From: UBA1672 sp964351365
GTDB lineage: Bacteria > Pseudomonadota > Alphaproteobacteria > Micavibrionales > Micavibrionaceae
Direction of reading: 5' to 3'
Length of the DNA stretch: 34,973 bases
Assembly: GCA_964351365.1 (NCBI GenBank)
Contig: CAYGNP010000023.1
Location: 1-34,973, forward strand
The notes under the pieces were generated by a model, which saw nothing but the letters and a program-made list of their open reading frames with translations, had not been told where the DNA came from and ran no database searches. Both the position numbers and the translations under genes were made by a program. Numbering within the stretch: the stretch's first letter is position 1; each line of letters starts with the position of its first letter. Of this stretch, positions 16,855 to 25,065 are shown piece after piece.

Positions 16855-18104
16855 ATCTTCACCAAGGCGTGGCGTTTTTTGCCGGATGAGAGTTTGATGT
16901 GGCCGTCCTTGGTGAGGTCGGCAATGCTGGCTTTTTGATCGAGCGCCATCACGGGTTCACCGTTGATGCGCGCGCCGCCTCCCTGTATCAGGCGCTTGAC
17001 TTCGCCTTTTGACTCGCACAGGCCGGTTTCAAGGAAGAGTTCGACGATTTCTATGCCTTGTTTGAGGTAGTCGACGCTGAGCTGTATAGAGGGCAGATCA
17101 TCGCCTGCGCCGCCATCCTCGAACACTTTCTGCGCCGTTTTTGCGGCTTCGGCTGCTGCGCCTTTGCCGTGACAGAGTGTTGTGGCTTCAAGAGCTAGGA
17201 CTTTCTTGGCTTCGTTGATGTCCGCGCCTTGCAGCCCTTCAAGTTTGCGGATTTCCATCATGTCGATCGTGGTGAATCGGCGGAGCAATGTTCCCACCAT
17301 AAGATCGTCGACGTTGCGCCAATATTGGTAATAATCATAGGGGCTGAGCATATCGGCATTGAGCCAGACTGCGCCGCGCTCGGTCTTGCCCATTTTCTTG
17401 CCATCGGGTGTGGTGAGCAGGGGGGCGGTGAGGGCGAAAAGCTGGACGCGGTCAGCTTTGTGGCCCAGATCAACGCCGTTGATGATGTTGCCCCATTGGT
17501 CTGATCCCCCCATTTGAAGGATGGTGCCGTATCTGCGGTTCAGCTCCAGGAAGTCGTAGCCCTGCATGACCATATAGTTGAATTCAAGCAGGGTGAGAGG
17601 GCTTTCGCGCTCAAGTCTTTGTTTGACGCTGTCGAAGGAGATCATGCGGTTGATGGTAAAATAGCGGCCATAATCGCGCAGGAAGGACAGGTAGGACAGC
17701 TCATCGAGCCAATCATTGTTGTTGACCATCAGCGCATCATCCGGCTGGCTGCCGTAGCGCAGGAATTGTTTAAAACATGTTGCCTGAATATTTTTGATGT
17801 TTTCATTGATTGTTTTATCGTCCAGCAGGACGCGCTGCTCATCCTTGAAAGAGGGATCGCCGATTTTGGATGTTCCCCCGCCCATCAGGGTGATGGCCTT
17901 GTGGCCGCATTTCTGGAACCAGTGGAGCATCATAATGCCGGTTAAATTCCCGATATGCAGGGATTGCGCGGTTGCATCAAAGCCGATATAAGCGCTTTGG
18001 GGGCCTTCGTTCAATTTTTGATCGAGGGTTTCAAAATCTGAGCACTGGTGTATGAAGCCGCGCTCGTCTAGGATATTCAGGAATTCTGATTTATATGTCT
18101 TCAT
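16851..18104 (-). CDS. tyrS: Tyrosyl-tRNA synthetase
   Basis: Class Ic synthetase charging tRNA-Tyr. 417 residues. The HIGH-like signature is HIGN (50-53) after the tyrosine pocket YIGFDATAQSLHIGNL. MGGSDQWGNI is typical. The KMSKS-like loop is KMGKT (237-241). A C-terminal S4 RNA-binding domain (residues ~350-415: ETGLCESKGEVKRLIQGGGA) is intact. The start ATG 18104 is 18 bp from the divergent anmK start, so the two promoters must lie inside each other's coding regions or use leaderless starts. The stop overlaps the 113-aa gene by 4 bases. Confidence 0.97.
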   Translation of the reverse strand: MKTYKSEFLNILDERGFIHQCSDFETLDQKLNEGPQSAYIGFDATAQSLHIGNLTGIMMLHWFQKCGHKAITLMGGGTSKIGDPSFKDEQRVLLDDKTINENIKNIQATCFKQFLRYGSQPDDALMVNNNDWLDELSYLSFLRDYGRYFTINRMISFDSVKQRLERESPLTLLEFNYMVMQGYDFLELNRRYGTILQMGGSDQWGNIINGVDLGHKADRVQLFALTAPLLTTPDGKKMGKTERGAVWLNADMLSPYDYYQYWRNVDDLMVGTLLRRFTTIDMMEIRKLEGLQGADINEAKKVLALEATTLCHGKGAAAEAAKTAQKVFEDGGAGDDLPSIQLSVDYLKQGIEIVELFLETGLCESKGEVKRLIQGGGARINGEPVMALDQKASIADLTKDGHIKLSSGKKRHALVKI

Positions 18105-18122
18105 AACAGGAATTATATAAAC

Positions 18123-19208
18123 ATGGCGTTTGGAAAAGTCTATAGAGCAATTGGGTTGATGTCAGGCACGTCTTTGGATGGGGAGATTGACGTTGCGCTG
18201 CTGGAGACAGATGGGCAGGCCTATGTGAAACCGCTTGGGTTTTATGCGCATTCGTATGATCCTGAGATTGCGCAGGCTGTGCGAGCATGTTTTGGCAAGC
18301 GCGAGCGCGATGCGCAGCTTGATGAGGCGGAACGGCTGGTTACGGATATTCATATTGAGGCGGTCAAGGCTTCGGGGTTTCAAGCGGATCTGATCGGGTT
18401 TCACGGGCAGACAATAACCCATGATCCTGATGCTGGCTTTACCTGGCAGATTGGCGATGGCGCGCGGTTGGCGGGGGCTGTTGGTATTTCTGTGGTTGCG
18501 GATATGCGCCAGGGCGATATTAAGGCCGGAGGGCAGGGCGCGCCCTTGTTGCCGCTTTATCACAAGGCGATGATGGCGGGGCAGGATAAGCCTGTAGCGG
18601 TGCTGAATTTGGGCGGGGTTGCGAATATTACCTATATTGATGACGATCATTTAATAGCCTTTGATTGCGGGCCTGCAAACGCGCTGATGGATGATTGTAT
18701 GCGCGAGCGCACGGGTCTTGCGTATGATGAGGGTGGTGCGATGGCTTCACGCGGGGATGTGCTGGAGGCGGTTGTGAAGGATTTTCTGCGCCATGATTAT
18801 TTCAAGAAACCCCCGCCAAAATCGCTTGATCGCAATGCATGGAGCATTGATTGTGTGCGCTATGCGCGGCGGGAGGATGCGATGGCAACGCTCATGGAGA
18901 TGAGTGTTTCCGGGGTGTGTATGGCGATGAAGCATTTGCCGCAAAAGCCTGCTCGTATCTATGCGGCTGGTGGGGGGCGGCATAATCTGTTCATGCTGGA
19001 TAGTCTGAGTGAACGCCTAGAGCTGCCTGTTCGCTCCATTGATGATCTTGGTTGGCGCGGGGATGCTACGGAAGCCGAGGGGTTTGCGTATCTTGCGGTG
19101 CGCTCGCGTCTGGGGTTGCCGCTTACGCTGCCGAGCACGACAGGTGTAAGGGAGGCTATGACAGGTGGTATTTTTTATAATAGTCATTCTGAAGACCTTG
19201 AGGTCTGA
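18123..19208 (+). CDS. anmK: Anhydro-N-acetylmuramic acid kinase
   Basis: It phosphorylates and hydrolyses 1,6-anhydro-MurNAc to MurNAc-6-P in peptidoglycan recycling. 361 residues of the ASKHA kinase fold: GLMSGTSLDGEIDVAL (11-26) is the family signature, with FHGQTITHDP, GQGAPLLPLYHKAM, NLGGVANITYI and FDCGPANALMD following. The last eight residues (SHSEDLEV) and the stop codon are encoded by the left half of a palindromic repeat (19183-19247) and look added to a normal end near TGGIFYN. The Sua5-type gene follows 50 bp on with that repeat between. Confidence 0.95.
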   Translation: MAFGKVYRAIGLMSGTSLDGEIDVALLETDGQAYVKPLGFYAHSYDPEIAQAVRACFGKRERDAQLDEAERLVTDIHIEAVKASGFQADLIGFHGQTITHDPDAGFTWQIGDGARLAGAVGISVVADMRQGDIKAGGQGAPLLPLYHKAMMAGQDKPVAVLNLGGVANITYIDDDHLIAFDCGPANALMDDCMRERTGLAYDEGGAMASRGDVLEAVVKDFLRHDYFKKPPPKSLDRNAWSIDCVRYARREDAMATLMEMSVSGVCMAMKHLPQKPARIYAAGGGRHNLFMLDSLSERLELPVRSIDDLGWRGDATEAEGFAYLAVRSRLGLPLTLPSTTGVREAMTGGIFYNSHSEDLEV

Positions 19209-19247
19209 AGAATCTAGATCCTTCAGCGCGAGCGTTTCAGGATGACA
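19183..19247. repeat. Palindromic repeat dimer (copy 1) between anmK and the Sua5-type gene
   Basis: Two units back to back. Left unit 19183-19215: GTCATTCT, GA, AGACCT, TG, AGGTCT, GA, AGAATCT. Right unit 19216-19247: AGATCCT, TC, AGCGC, GA, GCGTT, TC, AGGAT, GACA. Each is a hairpin with a symmetric GA:GA (or TC:TC) mismatch between outer and inner stems. The left unit overlaps the anmK end. The right unit stops 3 bases before the GAGG ribosome binding site of the next gene. Confidence 0.85.
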
Positions 19248-19258
19248 GGTGAGGAATA

Positions 19259-20224
19259 ATGGGTATTGTTGCAGCAAATAAAAACTCGATTGAAGAGGCG
19301 GCTGAGGTTTTGCGTTCTGGCGGGCTTGTCGGGATGCCGACCGAGACGGTTTATGGTCTGGCGGCGGATGCACGCAACGGGCAGGCGGTGGCGCGGATAT
19401 TCGAAGCCAAAGGAAGGCCTTCGTTTAATCCGCTTATTGTTCACGTCAACGACATTGATCAGGCTCTTGAAATTGCAGAGATAAATGCGCAGGAAATGGC
19501 TCTGGCGGAGCGGTTTTGGCCGGGGCCGCTGACAATGATTTTGGCGCGGCGTGCGAATAGTGGCCTGTCAGATTTGGTAAGTGCGGGTCTGCCTACCGTT
19601 GCGGTGCGGGTTCCGGCGCATAAGACGGCGCGTGCCTTGATTGGCGTGTGCGGGTTTCCGCTGGCGGCGCCGAGTGCGAATAAATCAGGGACACTCAGCC
19701 CGACAACGGCTTTGCATGTGTCTCAAAGCCTTGGGGGGGCGGTGGATTTTATTTTGGCGGATGGTGTGTGTGCGGTAGGGCTTGAATCTACGGTGGTGGA
19801 TTGTTCGGGCGATCATCCGGTGATTTTACGCCCTGGGGGTATTACTGCGGAGGATTTGGGCCCGGATGTAACCTATTATACAGGTGATGAGATTAAATCG
19901 CCGGGGCAGCTTTTGAAGCATTACGCGCCGGGCGTTCCGGTGCGGCTGAACGCGGTGGATGTGCGCGCGGGCGAGGCGTTGCTTGGATTTGGGTCGATTA
20001 AGTTTATGGGGAGTGCAGAGTTTGGTGCGGCGGCTGATTTACCGCAGCAGCGTATCCGAAACCTTAGTGAAAGCGGGGATTTGTATGAGGCGGCGGCTAA
20101 CTTATTTGCGATGATGCGCGATCTTGACCGGGCGGAGCATAAGGCTATTGCGGTGATGAATATCCCCGATACTGGCATAGGGGTTGCGATTAATGATCGG
20201 TTGCGGCGCGCGGCCAATAGATGA
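19259..20224 (+). CDS. L-threonylcarbamoyladenylate synthase, Sua5 type
   Basis: It makes threonylcarbamoyl-AMP from threonine, bicarbonate and ATP, the first step of t6A37 in ANN-decoding tRNAs. 321 residues. The YrdC domain (about 5-205) has GMPTETVYGLAADA, FEAKGRPSFNPLIVHV, FWPGPLT, VAVRVPAH, PLAAPSANKSG and STVVDCSG. A linker SPGQLLKHYAPGVPV leads to the C-terminal Sua5 domain (about 235-320), which separates it from short TsaC/YrdC. The ribosome binding site GAGG is 5 bases before ATG and directly follows a palindromic repeat. Confidence 0.95.
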   Translation: MGIVAANKNSIEEAAEVLRSGGLVGMPTETVYGLAADARNGQAVARIFEAKGRPSFNPLIVHVNDIDQALEIAEINAQEMALAERFWPGPLTMILARRANSGLSDLVSAGLPTVAVRVPAHKTARALIGVCGFPLAAPSANKSGTLSPTTALHVSQSLGGAVDFILADGVCAVGLESTVVDCSGDHPVILRPGGITAEDLGPDVTYYTGDEIKSPGQLLKHYAPGVPVRLNAVDVRAGEALLGFGSIKFMGSAEFGAAADLPQQRIRNLSESGDLYEAAANLFAMMRDLDRAEHKAIAVMNIPDTGIGVAINDRLRRAANR

Positions 20225-20268
20225 TTATTGGTTTTGCAAAATGTGCTGAAAGGTTTTAAAATCGTTTT

Positions 20269-20712
20269 ATGTTCAGGCTTTTAATGATTTTAATGGTTCT
20301 TGTAACCCCCGCATTCGCGCAGGAGGGTAAACCTGATCTTATGGAGCAGGCGGTTGAATATGGCGCCAAGGCGGATGCGTATAATGCGCATTGTGATAAA
20401 GAGAGCCATTTGGCGGACAGTTTTATTGAAAAATTTATTGAAAAGCGCGGTATTAGTTCGGATAAAGCACAAAATTTGCGAGATTTGCGGGATAAAGAGG
20501 CAAAGGCGACGCGTTTTGCGCTCGCTAAGGATGCTAAGACGTGCAAGGACCTTGAGTTTATGATGGTGCGCCTTGATGTGATGCGTAAACTTAAAGACAT
20601 CTCTTATTTGCTCAATGGTGTTGATCCTGCGACCCTGCCGGAAGATCAGTTTCCGAATATTGAAGAGCTTTTACCCCCGACGATGGACGCGCCACCGCAG
20701 CAGGAATTGTAA
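20269..20712 (+). CDS. Hypothetical exported protein, 147 aa
   Basis: Unrecognised. It begins with a short signal peptide (MFRLLMILMVLVTPAFA, cleavage likely after AFA, residue 17). The mature part is charged and helical. Two cysteines (in AHCDKES and KTCKDLE) could form a disulfide in the periplasm. The end is proline-rich (EELLPPTMDAPPQQEL). It is 44 bp after the Sua5-type gene on the same strand. No enzymatic motif is seen. Confidence 0.75.
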   Translation: MFRLLMILMVLVTPAFAQEGKPDLMEQAVEYGAKADAYNAHCDKESHLADSFIEKFIEKRGISSDKAQNLRDLRDKEAKATRFALAKDAKTCKDLEFMMVRLDVMRKLKDISYLLNGVDPATLPEDQFPNIEELLPPTMDAPPQQEL

Positions 20713-20837
20713 TCTTTCCTTTTAGGTAGGGCTTCTATCTGCTTCATACTCAATAGAAAATTAAAATTGTATTTTTTTAAAACTTATGCATACTGTTGCG
20801 TGTATGTGGGCGAGATATTTTTGGGAGTGGACATTTA

Positions 20838-21926
20838 GTGACGTTTAGAAAAACAGCGTTTATCACAGGAATAGCCGGGCAGGATGGCGCCTATCTTGCG
20901 CAGTTTTTGCTGTCTAAAGGGTATCAAGTTCACGGGCTTGTGCGCTGGGATAGTCATATTGATCCGCTGGATGGGCTTTCGCGTCTCAATGTTTTGGGGC
21001 TTGTTGATGATCAGATTGCATTTCATACCGGTGACTTGACGGATGCGCAGAGCGTTACGGCCCTGATCAAAAAAATTAAACCTGATGAGATTTATAATCT
21101 GGCGGCACTGTCTCAGGTGGCGGTAAGCTTTGATACGCCGGCGTCTACGCTTGACATTAATACCAAAGGAACGCTGTCTATTCTTGAGGCTGTGCGGATT
21201 TTGGATATGACCGAAACGGTGCGTATCTATCAGGCGTCTTCCTCTGAGATGTTTGGTAGCAGCCCTGCGCCGCAAAATGAAAATACGCCGATGCATCCTT
21301 GCAGCCCCTATGGGGCGGCGAAACTGGCGGCGTATTGGCTGGCGCGGACATACCGGGATTGCTATGGCATGCATATCTCAAACGGGATTTTGTTTAATCA
21401 CGAAAGCCCAAGCCGGAGCGAGGATTTTGTTACGCGCAAAGTCACCAAGGCCGTTGCGGAGATTGAGCTTGGGCGTATTGAGCCGCTTATGCTTGGTAAT
21501 CTTGATTCTGTGCGCGATTGGGGGCATGCGCGGGATTATGTGCAGGGAATGTGGATGATGGTTCAACGTGATGTGCCAGATGATTACGTGCTGGCGACGG
21601 GGCAGGGAAAGACTGTGCGTGAGTTTGTCACTCGCGCTTTTGCTCATATTGGTGTGCGCTTGCGTTGGCGTGGAGAGGGGCTCGATGAAGTCGGGTTTGA
21701 TGTGAAGACTGGTAAAGTTCTGGTGCAGGTGGATCCGGCGCTGTTGCGACCGAAGGATGTAAACGACCTGCTTGGGGATTCGGGTAAGGCAAAGCGTGTG
21801 CTTGGCTGGTCTGCGCAGACCTATTTTGATGATCTTGTGAGTGAAATGGTGAATGCAGACCGCGTGCTTTTGCGCGATCAAGCGGCTTTTCTGCGTTACG
21901 GGAGGGAGCAAGAGGGAGTTAAGTAA
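20838..21926 (+). CDS. gmd: GDP-mannose 4,6-dehydratase
   Basis: It converts GDP-D-mannose to GDP-4-keto-6-deoxymannose, feeding fucose-type sugars to surface polysaccharide. A short-chain dehydrogenase fold: NADP-binding FITGIAGQDGAYLAQFL, NLAALSQVAVSFDTP, catalytic SSSEMFG and YGAAK (YxxxK), then the diagnostic NHESPSRSEDFVTRKVTKA, RDWGHARDYVQGMW, and a C-terminal RPKDVNDLLGDSGKAKRVLG. GTG 20838 (MTFRKTAF...) with GGGAG 11 bases upstream is chosen over TTG 20796, whose extra 14 residues have no family resemblance. Fcl follows 63 bp downstream, giving a two-step GDP-L-fucose pathway. Confidence 0.95.
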   Translation: MTFRKTAFITGIAGQDGAYLAQFLLSKGYQVHGLVRWDSHIDPLDGLSRLNVLGLVDDQIAFHTGDLTDAQSVTALIKKIKPDEIYNLAALSQVAVSFDTPASTLDINTKGTLSILEAVRILDMTETVRIYQASSSEMFGSSPAPQNENTPMHPCSPYGAAKLAAYWLARTYRDCYGMHISNGILFNHESPSRSEDFVTRKVTKAVAEIELGRIEPLMLGNLDSVRDWGHARDYVQGMWMMVQRDVPDDYVLATGQGKTVREFVTRAFAHIGVRLRWRGEGLDEVGFDVKTGKVLVQVDPALLRPKDVNDLLGDSGKAKRVLGWSAQTYFDDLVSEMVNADRVLLRDQAAFLRYGREQEGVK

Positions 21927-21989
21927 TTATCAGCTTAATTTGCTTTTGTTTGTGTATTTTTAACTTTGAAGAAACATAGAGATACTCTT

Positions 21990-22937
21990 ATGTATTCCTT
22001 AAAAGACAAGCGTGTGTGGATTGCCGGGCATAGTGGTATGGTCGGGTCGGCGCTTGTGTGGCGTTTACGCGATGAGCCATGTGAAATTTTGACTACGGAT
22101 ATAGATTTGCGCGTGCAGGCGGATGTGCGGGATTGGGTTTTTACCAATAGGCCTGAAGTGGTCATACTGGCTGCGGCAAAAGTTGGCGGTATTGGCGCGA
22201 ATGCGGCGGCGCCTGCCGAGTTTTTCTATGACAATATGATGATTGCGGCAAATGTGATGCATGCGGCCTATGAGGCCAAGGTGGAGCGGCTATTGTTTCT
22301 GGGCTCTTCGTGCATTTACCCCCGTAATTGCCCGCAGCCGATGCAGGAGGCGATGTTACTCTCGGGTGCGCTTGAGCCAACAAATGAGGCTTATGCGCTG
22401 GCTAAGATCGGCGGCGTTAAAATGGCGCAGTTTTACCGAGCGCAGTATGGGTGTGATTTTTTTTCTGCTATGCCGTGTAATCTTTACGGTTATGGTGATC
22501 GTTATGATGATGAGGGATCGCACGTTATTCCGGCGCTCATTATGCGGGCGCACAAGGCCAAGCTTAATGGTGACAAGGTTTTGAGCGTATGGGGCAGCGG
22601 GGCGCCGTTGCGCGAGTTTTTATTTGCTGATGATCTTGCGGATGGTTTGGTGAGGCTTTTGCATGATTATGAGGGTGGGGGTGTGGTTAATATTGGCTCT
22701 GGGCAAGAGATTTCGATTGGCGCGCTGGCGCGGATGATTTGCGATGTTGTGGGGTTTGAGGGGGATATTGTGTTTGATGACTCCAGACCGGATGGCTCAC
22801 CGCGAAAATTTTTGGCTAGCGCGGTGATGGGGGCTTTGGGTTGGCGTGCGCAGACGGATTTACGTGTGGGCCTCATGAAATCATATGAAGATTATTTGGC
22901 GCGATATGAAACTATCCCTTGCAGGCGCCGCGCATAA
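21990..22937 (+). CDS. fcl: GDP-L-fucose synthase
   Basis: It epimerises and reduces GDP-4-keto-6-deoxymannose to GDP-L-fucose with NADPH. Rossmann start: RVWIAGHSGMVGSALVWRL. Family hallmarks: EVVILAAAKVGGIGANAAAP (the AAKVGGI motif), LGSSCIYPRNCPQPM (catalytic Ser), NEAYALAKIGG (YxxxK), PCNLYGYGDRYD, SGAPLREFLFADDLADG and DGSPRKFL. ATG 21990 gives 315 residues, near the usual length; the in-frame TTG 21966 would add eight non-conserved residues. It lies just after gmd. Confidence 0.95.
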   Translation: MYSLKDKRVWIAGHSGMVGSALVWRLRDEPCEILTTDIDLRVQADVRDWVFTNRPEVVILAAAKVGGIGANAAAPAEFFYDNMMIAANVMHAAYEAKVERLLFLGSSCIYPRNCPQPMQEAMLLSGALEPTNEAYALAKIGGVKMAQFYRAQYGCDFFSAMPCNLYGYGDRYDDEGSHVIPALIMRAHKAKLNGDKVLSVWGSGAPLREFLFADDLADGLVRLLHDYEGGGVVNIGSGQEISIGALARMICDVVGFEGDIVFDDSRPDGSPRKFLASAVMGALGWRAQTDLRVGLMKSYEDYLARYETIPCRRRA

Positions 22938-22955
22938 TATTAAACTTGTTTGTCT

Positions 22956-23852
22956 ATGAGACAATCTACCAATCATCTCTTAATGGTCGAGCCTGCGGTG
23001 TTTTATGCCAATCCGCAGACGATGGAGACCAATGTCTATCAAAATGCCGAAGAGGGTGTTGATGGATTTGAGATCTTGAAAAAAGCCCGGCGCGAGTTTC
23101 AGAAATACCGCGATAAACTGGTTGATAAAGGCGTGATGGTGACAACTGCGAAGGGTCATGAAAGTTGCCCGGATATGGTGTTTCCGAACTGGGCCTCGAC
23201 CTATGATGACGGGCGGATGATTTTGTATCCGATGCTGAACGAGAACCGCAGTTTTGAGCGCAGGCCCCGTATTATTGATCGGCTGAAGCGGTTTTATCCG
23301 CAGGTCACGGATTGGACGCATTATGAAGCGCAAGGATTGGCGCTTGAGGCTACGGCGAGTATTGTTGCGGATCATGTGAATAAGCGCGCCTATGCGGGAT
23401 TGTCCAAGCGCACTTCGCCGGAGCTGGTGCGTAAATGGGCGGAGCTGACGGGTTATGATGTGATTACCTTTGAGACGCGCAGCCATGCGGGGCCGCCGGT
23501 CTATCATACGGATTTTCTGATGTATATCGGCACGGATATGGCCGGGATTTGCGCCGAGTGTTTTGTGGATGACGGTGCGCGCACCCTTGTGGTCGAGCGT
23601 TTGCGCGAGACGCATGAGGTGGTTATGTTTTCCATGGATCAGTTACGGGCGAATTGCTGTAATGCCCTTGAGGTTATGGGGCGTGGCGGTGAGAAAATGC
23701 TGACCTTTTCCAAGGCGGCGAAGGCGGCTTTGCAGGAAGATCAGCTGGAGGTTATCCGGGAGCATTACAAAACCCTGATTTGTCCGGATTTGGCGACGCT
23801 GGAGCGTTATGGCGGGGGCTCGGCGCGGTGTATGCTGATGGAATTATTTTAG
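22956..23852 (+). CDS. ctlX: Amidinotransferase-fold hydrolase, CtlX (citrulline utilisation hydrolase) type
   Basis: Member of the arginine deiminase/amidinotransferase superfamily. The opening HLLMVEPAVFYANPQTMETNVYQ matches CtlX. Further motifs are FPNWASTYDDGRMILYPM, RSHAGPPVYHTDFLMYIGTD (catalytic His in YHTD) and the closing catalytic cysteine GGGSARCMLMELF. The true substrate here is unproven; the family is linked to citrulline or related guanidino/ureido compounds. The start ATG 22956 is preferred over TTG 22950. It is 18 bp after fcl, so probably cotranscribed, though no metabolic link is evident. Confidence 0.85.
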   Translation: MRQSTNHLLMVEPAVFYANPQTMETNVYQNAEEGVDGFEILKKARREFQKYRDKLVDKGVMVTTAKGHESCPDMVFPNWASTYDDGRMILYPMLNENRSFERRPRIIDRLKRFYPQVTDWTHYEAQGLALEATASIVADHVNKRAYAGLSKRTSPELVRKWAELTGYDVITFETRSHAGPPVYHTDFLMYIGTDMAGICAECFVDDGARTLVVERLRETHEVVMFSMDQLRANCCNALEVMGRGGEKMLTFSKAAKAALQEDQLEVIREHYKTLICPDLATLERYGGGSARCMLMELF

Positions 23853-23913
23853 GCTTTACGCTGATCATATATTTATGTTAAATTTTCTTATATAATAATT
23901 TTAGGTCTCACTC

Positions 23914-24471
23914 ATGCGTAATATTGAAACAATTATTGATGGTTTGCGGGAGTCGTCTCTTGTTGTTTTGGATGATTACGAATTTAAAGATCCGTCAAAA
24001 GATTTGCATGAGAAGGCTCAGACGATAAGGCTTTTTGTTGAAATGTTTTCCGGTCTTGAGCGCATTCACAGCGGCAAGTCGGATGACGATGAGATGACAC
24101 ACGATAATTATGTGCTTGACTATCTTCGACGTCATACAAAATTCTTTCAAATATCCGATCCGAATTTTTATATAGGACTTATGGCTAAAATTGTTCACGG
24201 GCAGGCAGATTCTTATCCGTCACTTAGTGAGTCTCGTGTTACAGCAGTTGAAATTGATGGTTTAATTAGTGGCTTTCAGGGTTTTGTTGCGGAATTTAAG
24301 AAGATTTTAAATGTCGGTGACGGCAATGATGCGTCTAAAGAAAAGCTTGTGGCGGCTGTCGAGCAGGTGGAGGCGCATTATTCCAGCATGGTTCCGGTGT
24401 GGAAAAACGCGCTTCATCGAATAAACGGAGCGCAACCGCATGGGGCTGTCTCAGGGCCACAATTCGATTAA
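23914..24471 (+). CDS. Hypothetical protein, 185 aa
   Basis: Unrecognised. Soluble, acidic, probably helical (MRNIETIIDGLRESSLVVLD, RLFVEMFSGLERIHSG, YVLDYLRRHTKFFQI, ASKEKLVAAVEQVEAHYSSM). No signal peptide, membrane segment or catalytic motif. Its stop directly abuts the stop of the convergent membrane-protein gene (24472), so the coding frames are packed tail to tail, which supports both being real. Confidence 0.65.
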   Translation: MRNIETIIDGLRESSLVVLDDYEFKDPSKDLHEKAQTIRLFVEMFSGLERIHSGKSDDDEMTHDNYVLDYLRRHTKFFQISDPNFYIGLMAKIVHGQADSYPSLSESRVTAVEIDGLISGFQGFVAEFKKILNVGDGNDASKEKLVAAVEQVEAHYSSMVPVWKNALHRINGAQPHGAVSGPQFD

Positions 24472-25065
24472 TCACGGGATGTAATCGACCCGATCATCCA
24501 GAATATCTTTTGCTGTTACCCAAAAAATCCGGCTGGGGGAAGTTATGTATAAAGGTGTTATCGTAATGCTTGTGATTTGTGTTGGTGGAACGCTGTAGCG
24601 CCGTCCGAGTTTCTGGCAAATGATTGCATTTCCCGCGCTGTTTTCTATCAGAATTACATTTTCCAGAGTGTATGGGGGGCTTGAGGGGTTTTTGGCGATG
24701 ATGTCGGCGATTTTTTTGCCGCGGCGGGCTTCTATCAGTCTTGTTTGAGAAATAATCTCAGGTTTGTTCTTCTCTATCGAGGTTTTGAATTCAAAGCAAA
24801 TGCCTGTATCAGTGCCCAGAACCGGCAGGGTTTTATCGAATGTTATGGGTTCTTGCAAATCAACGATGTTTTCGGCCAGCGTGATCTCCTGAAACACGTC
24901 TTTAAACAGGTTTTCGACGATATTTTTGGGCAGGATATAGGTCATCAGAGGGATGATGGGCGTGGCAATCAGAAGTGCAAACATAATCATAAGCAATGCG
25001 AGCGTGCTAATGATGCCAAGCTTGAAGACAAACACTGTGCGGGTTTTTGGTTGTTTGTTCGTCAT
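24472..25065 (-). CDS. Hypothetical single-pass membrane protein, 197 aa
   Basis: Unrecognised. A basic N-terminus (MTNKQPKTRTVFVFK) precedes a strong membrane segment (about 15-43: LGIISTLALLMIMFALLIAT). The rest is likely periplasmic and strand-rich, with two cysteines. The start codon overlaps the dcp stop (TAATG at 25063-25067), so it is translationally coupled to the M3 peptidase. Confidence 0.7.
   Translation of the reverse strand: MTNKQPKTRTVFVFKLGIISTLALLMIMFALLIATPIIPLMTYILPKNIVENLFKDVFQEITLAENIVDLQEPITFDKTLPVLGTDTGICFEFKTSIEKNKPEIISQTRLIEARRGKKIADIIAKNPSSPPYTLENVILIENSAGNAIICQKLGRRYSVPPTQITSITITPLYITSPSRIFWVTAKDILDDRVDYIP

Noticed and set aside
20796..20837. TTG start for gmd giving 14 extra residues
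   Set aside because: The extension has no conserved content; GTG 20838 matches the usual N-terminus.
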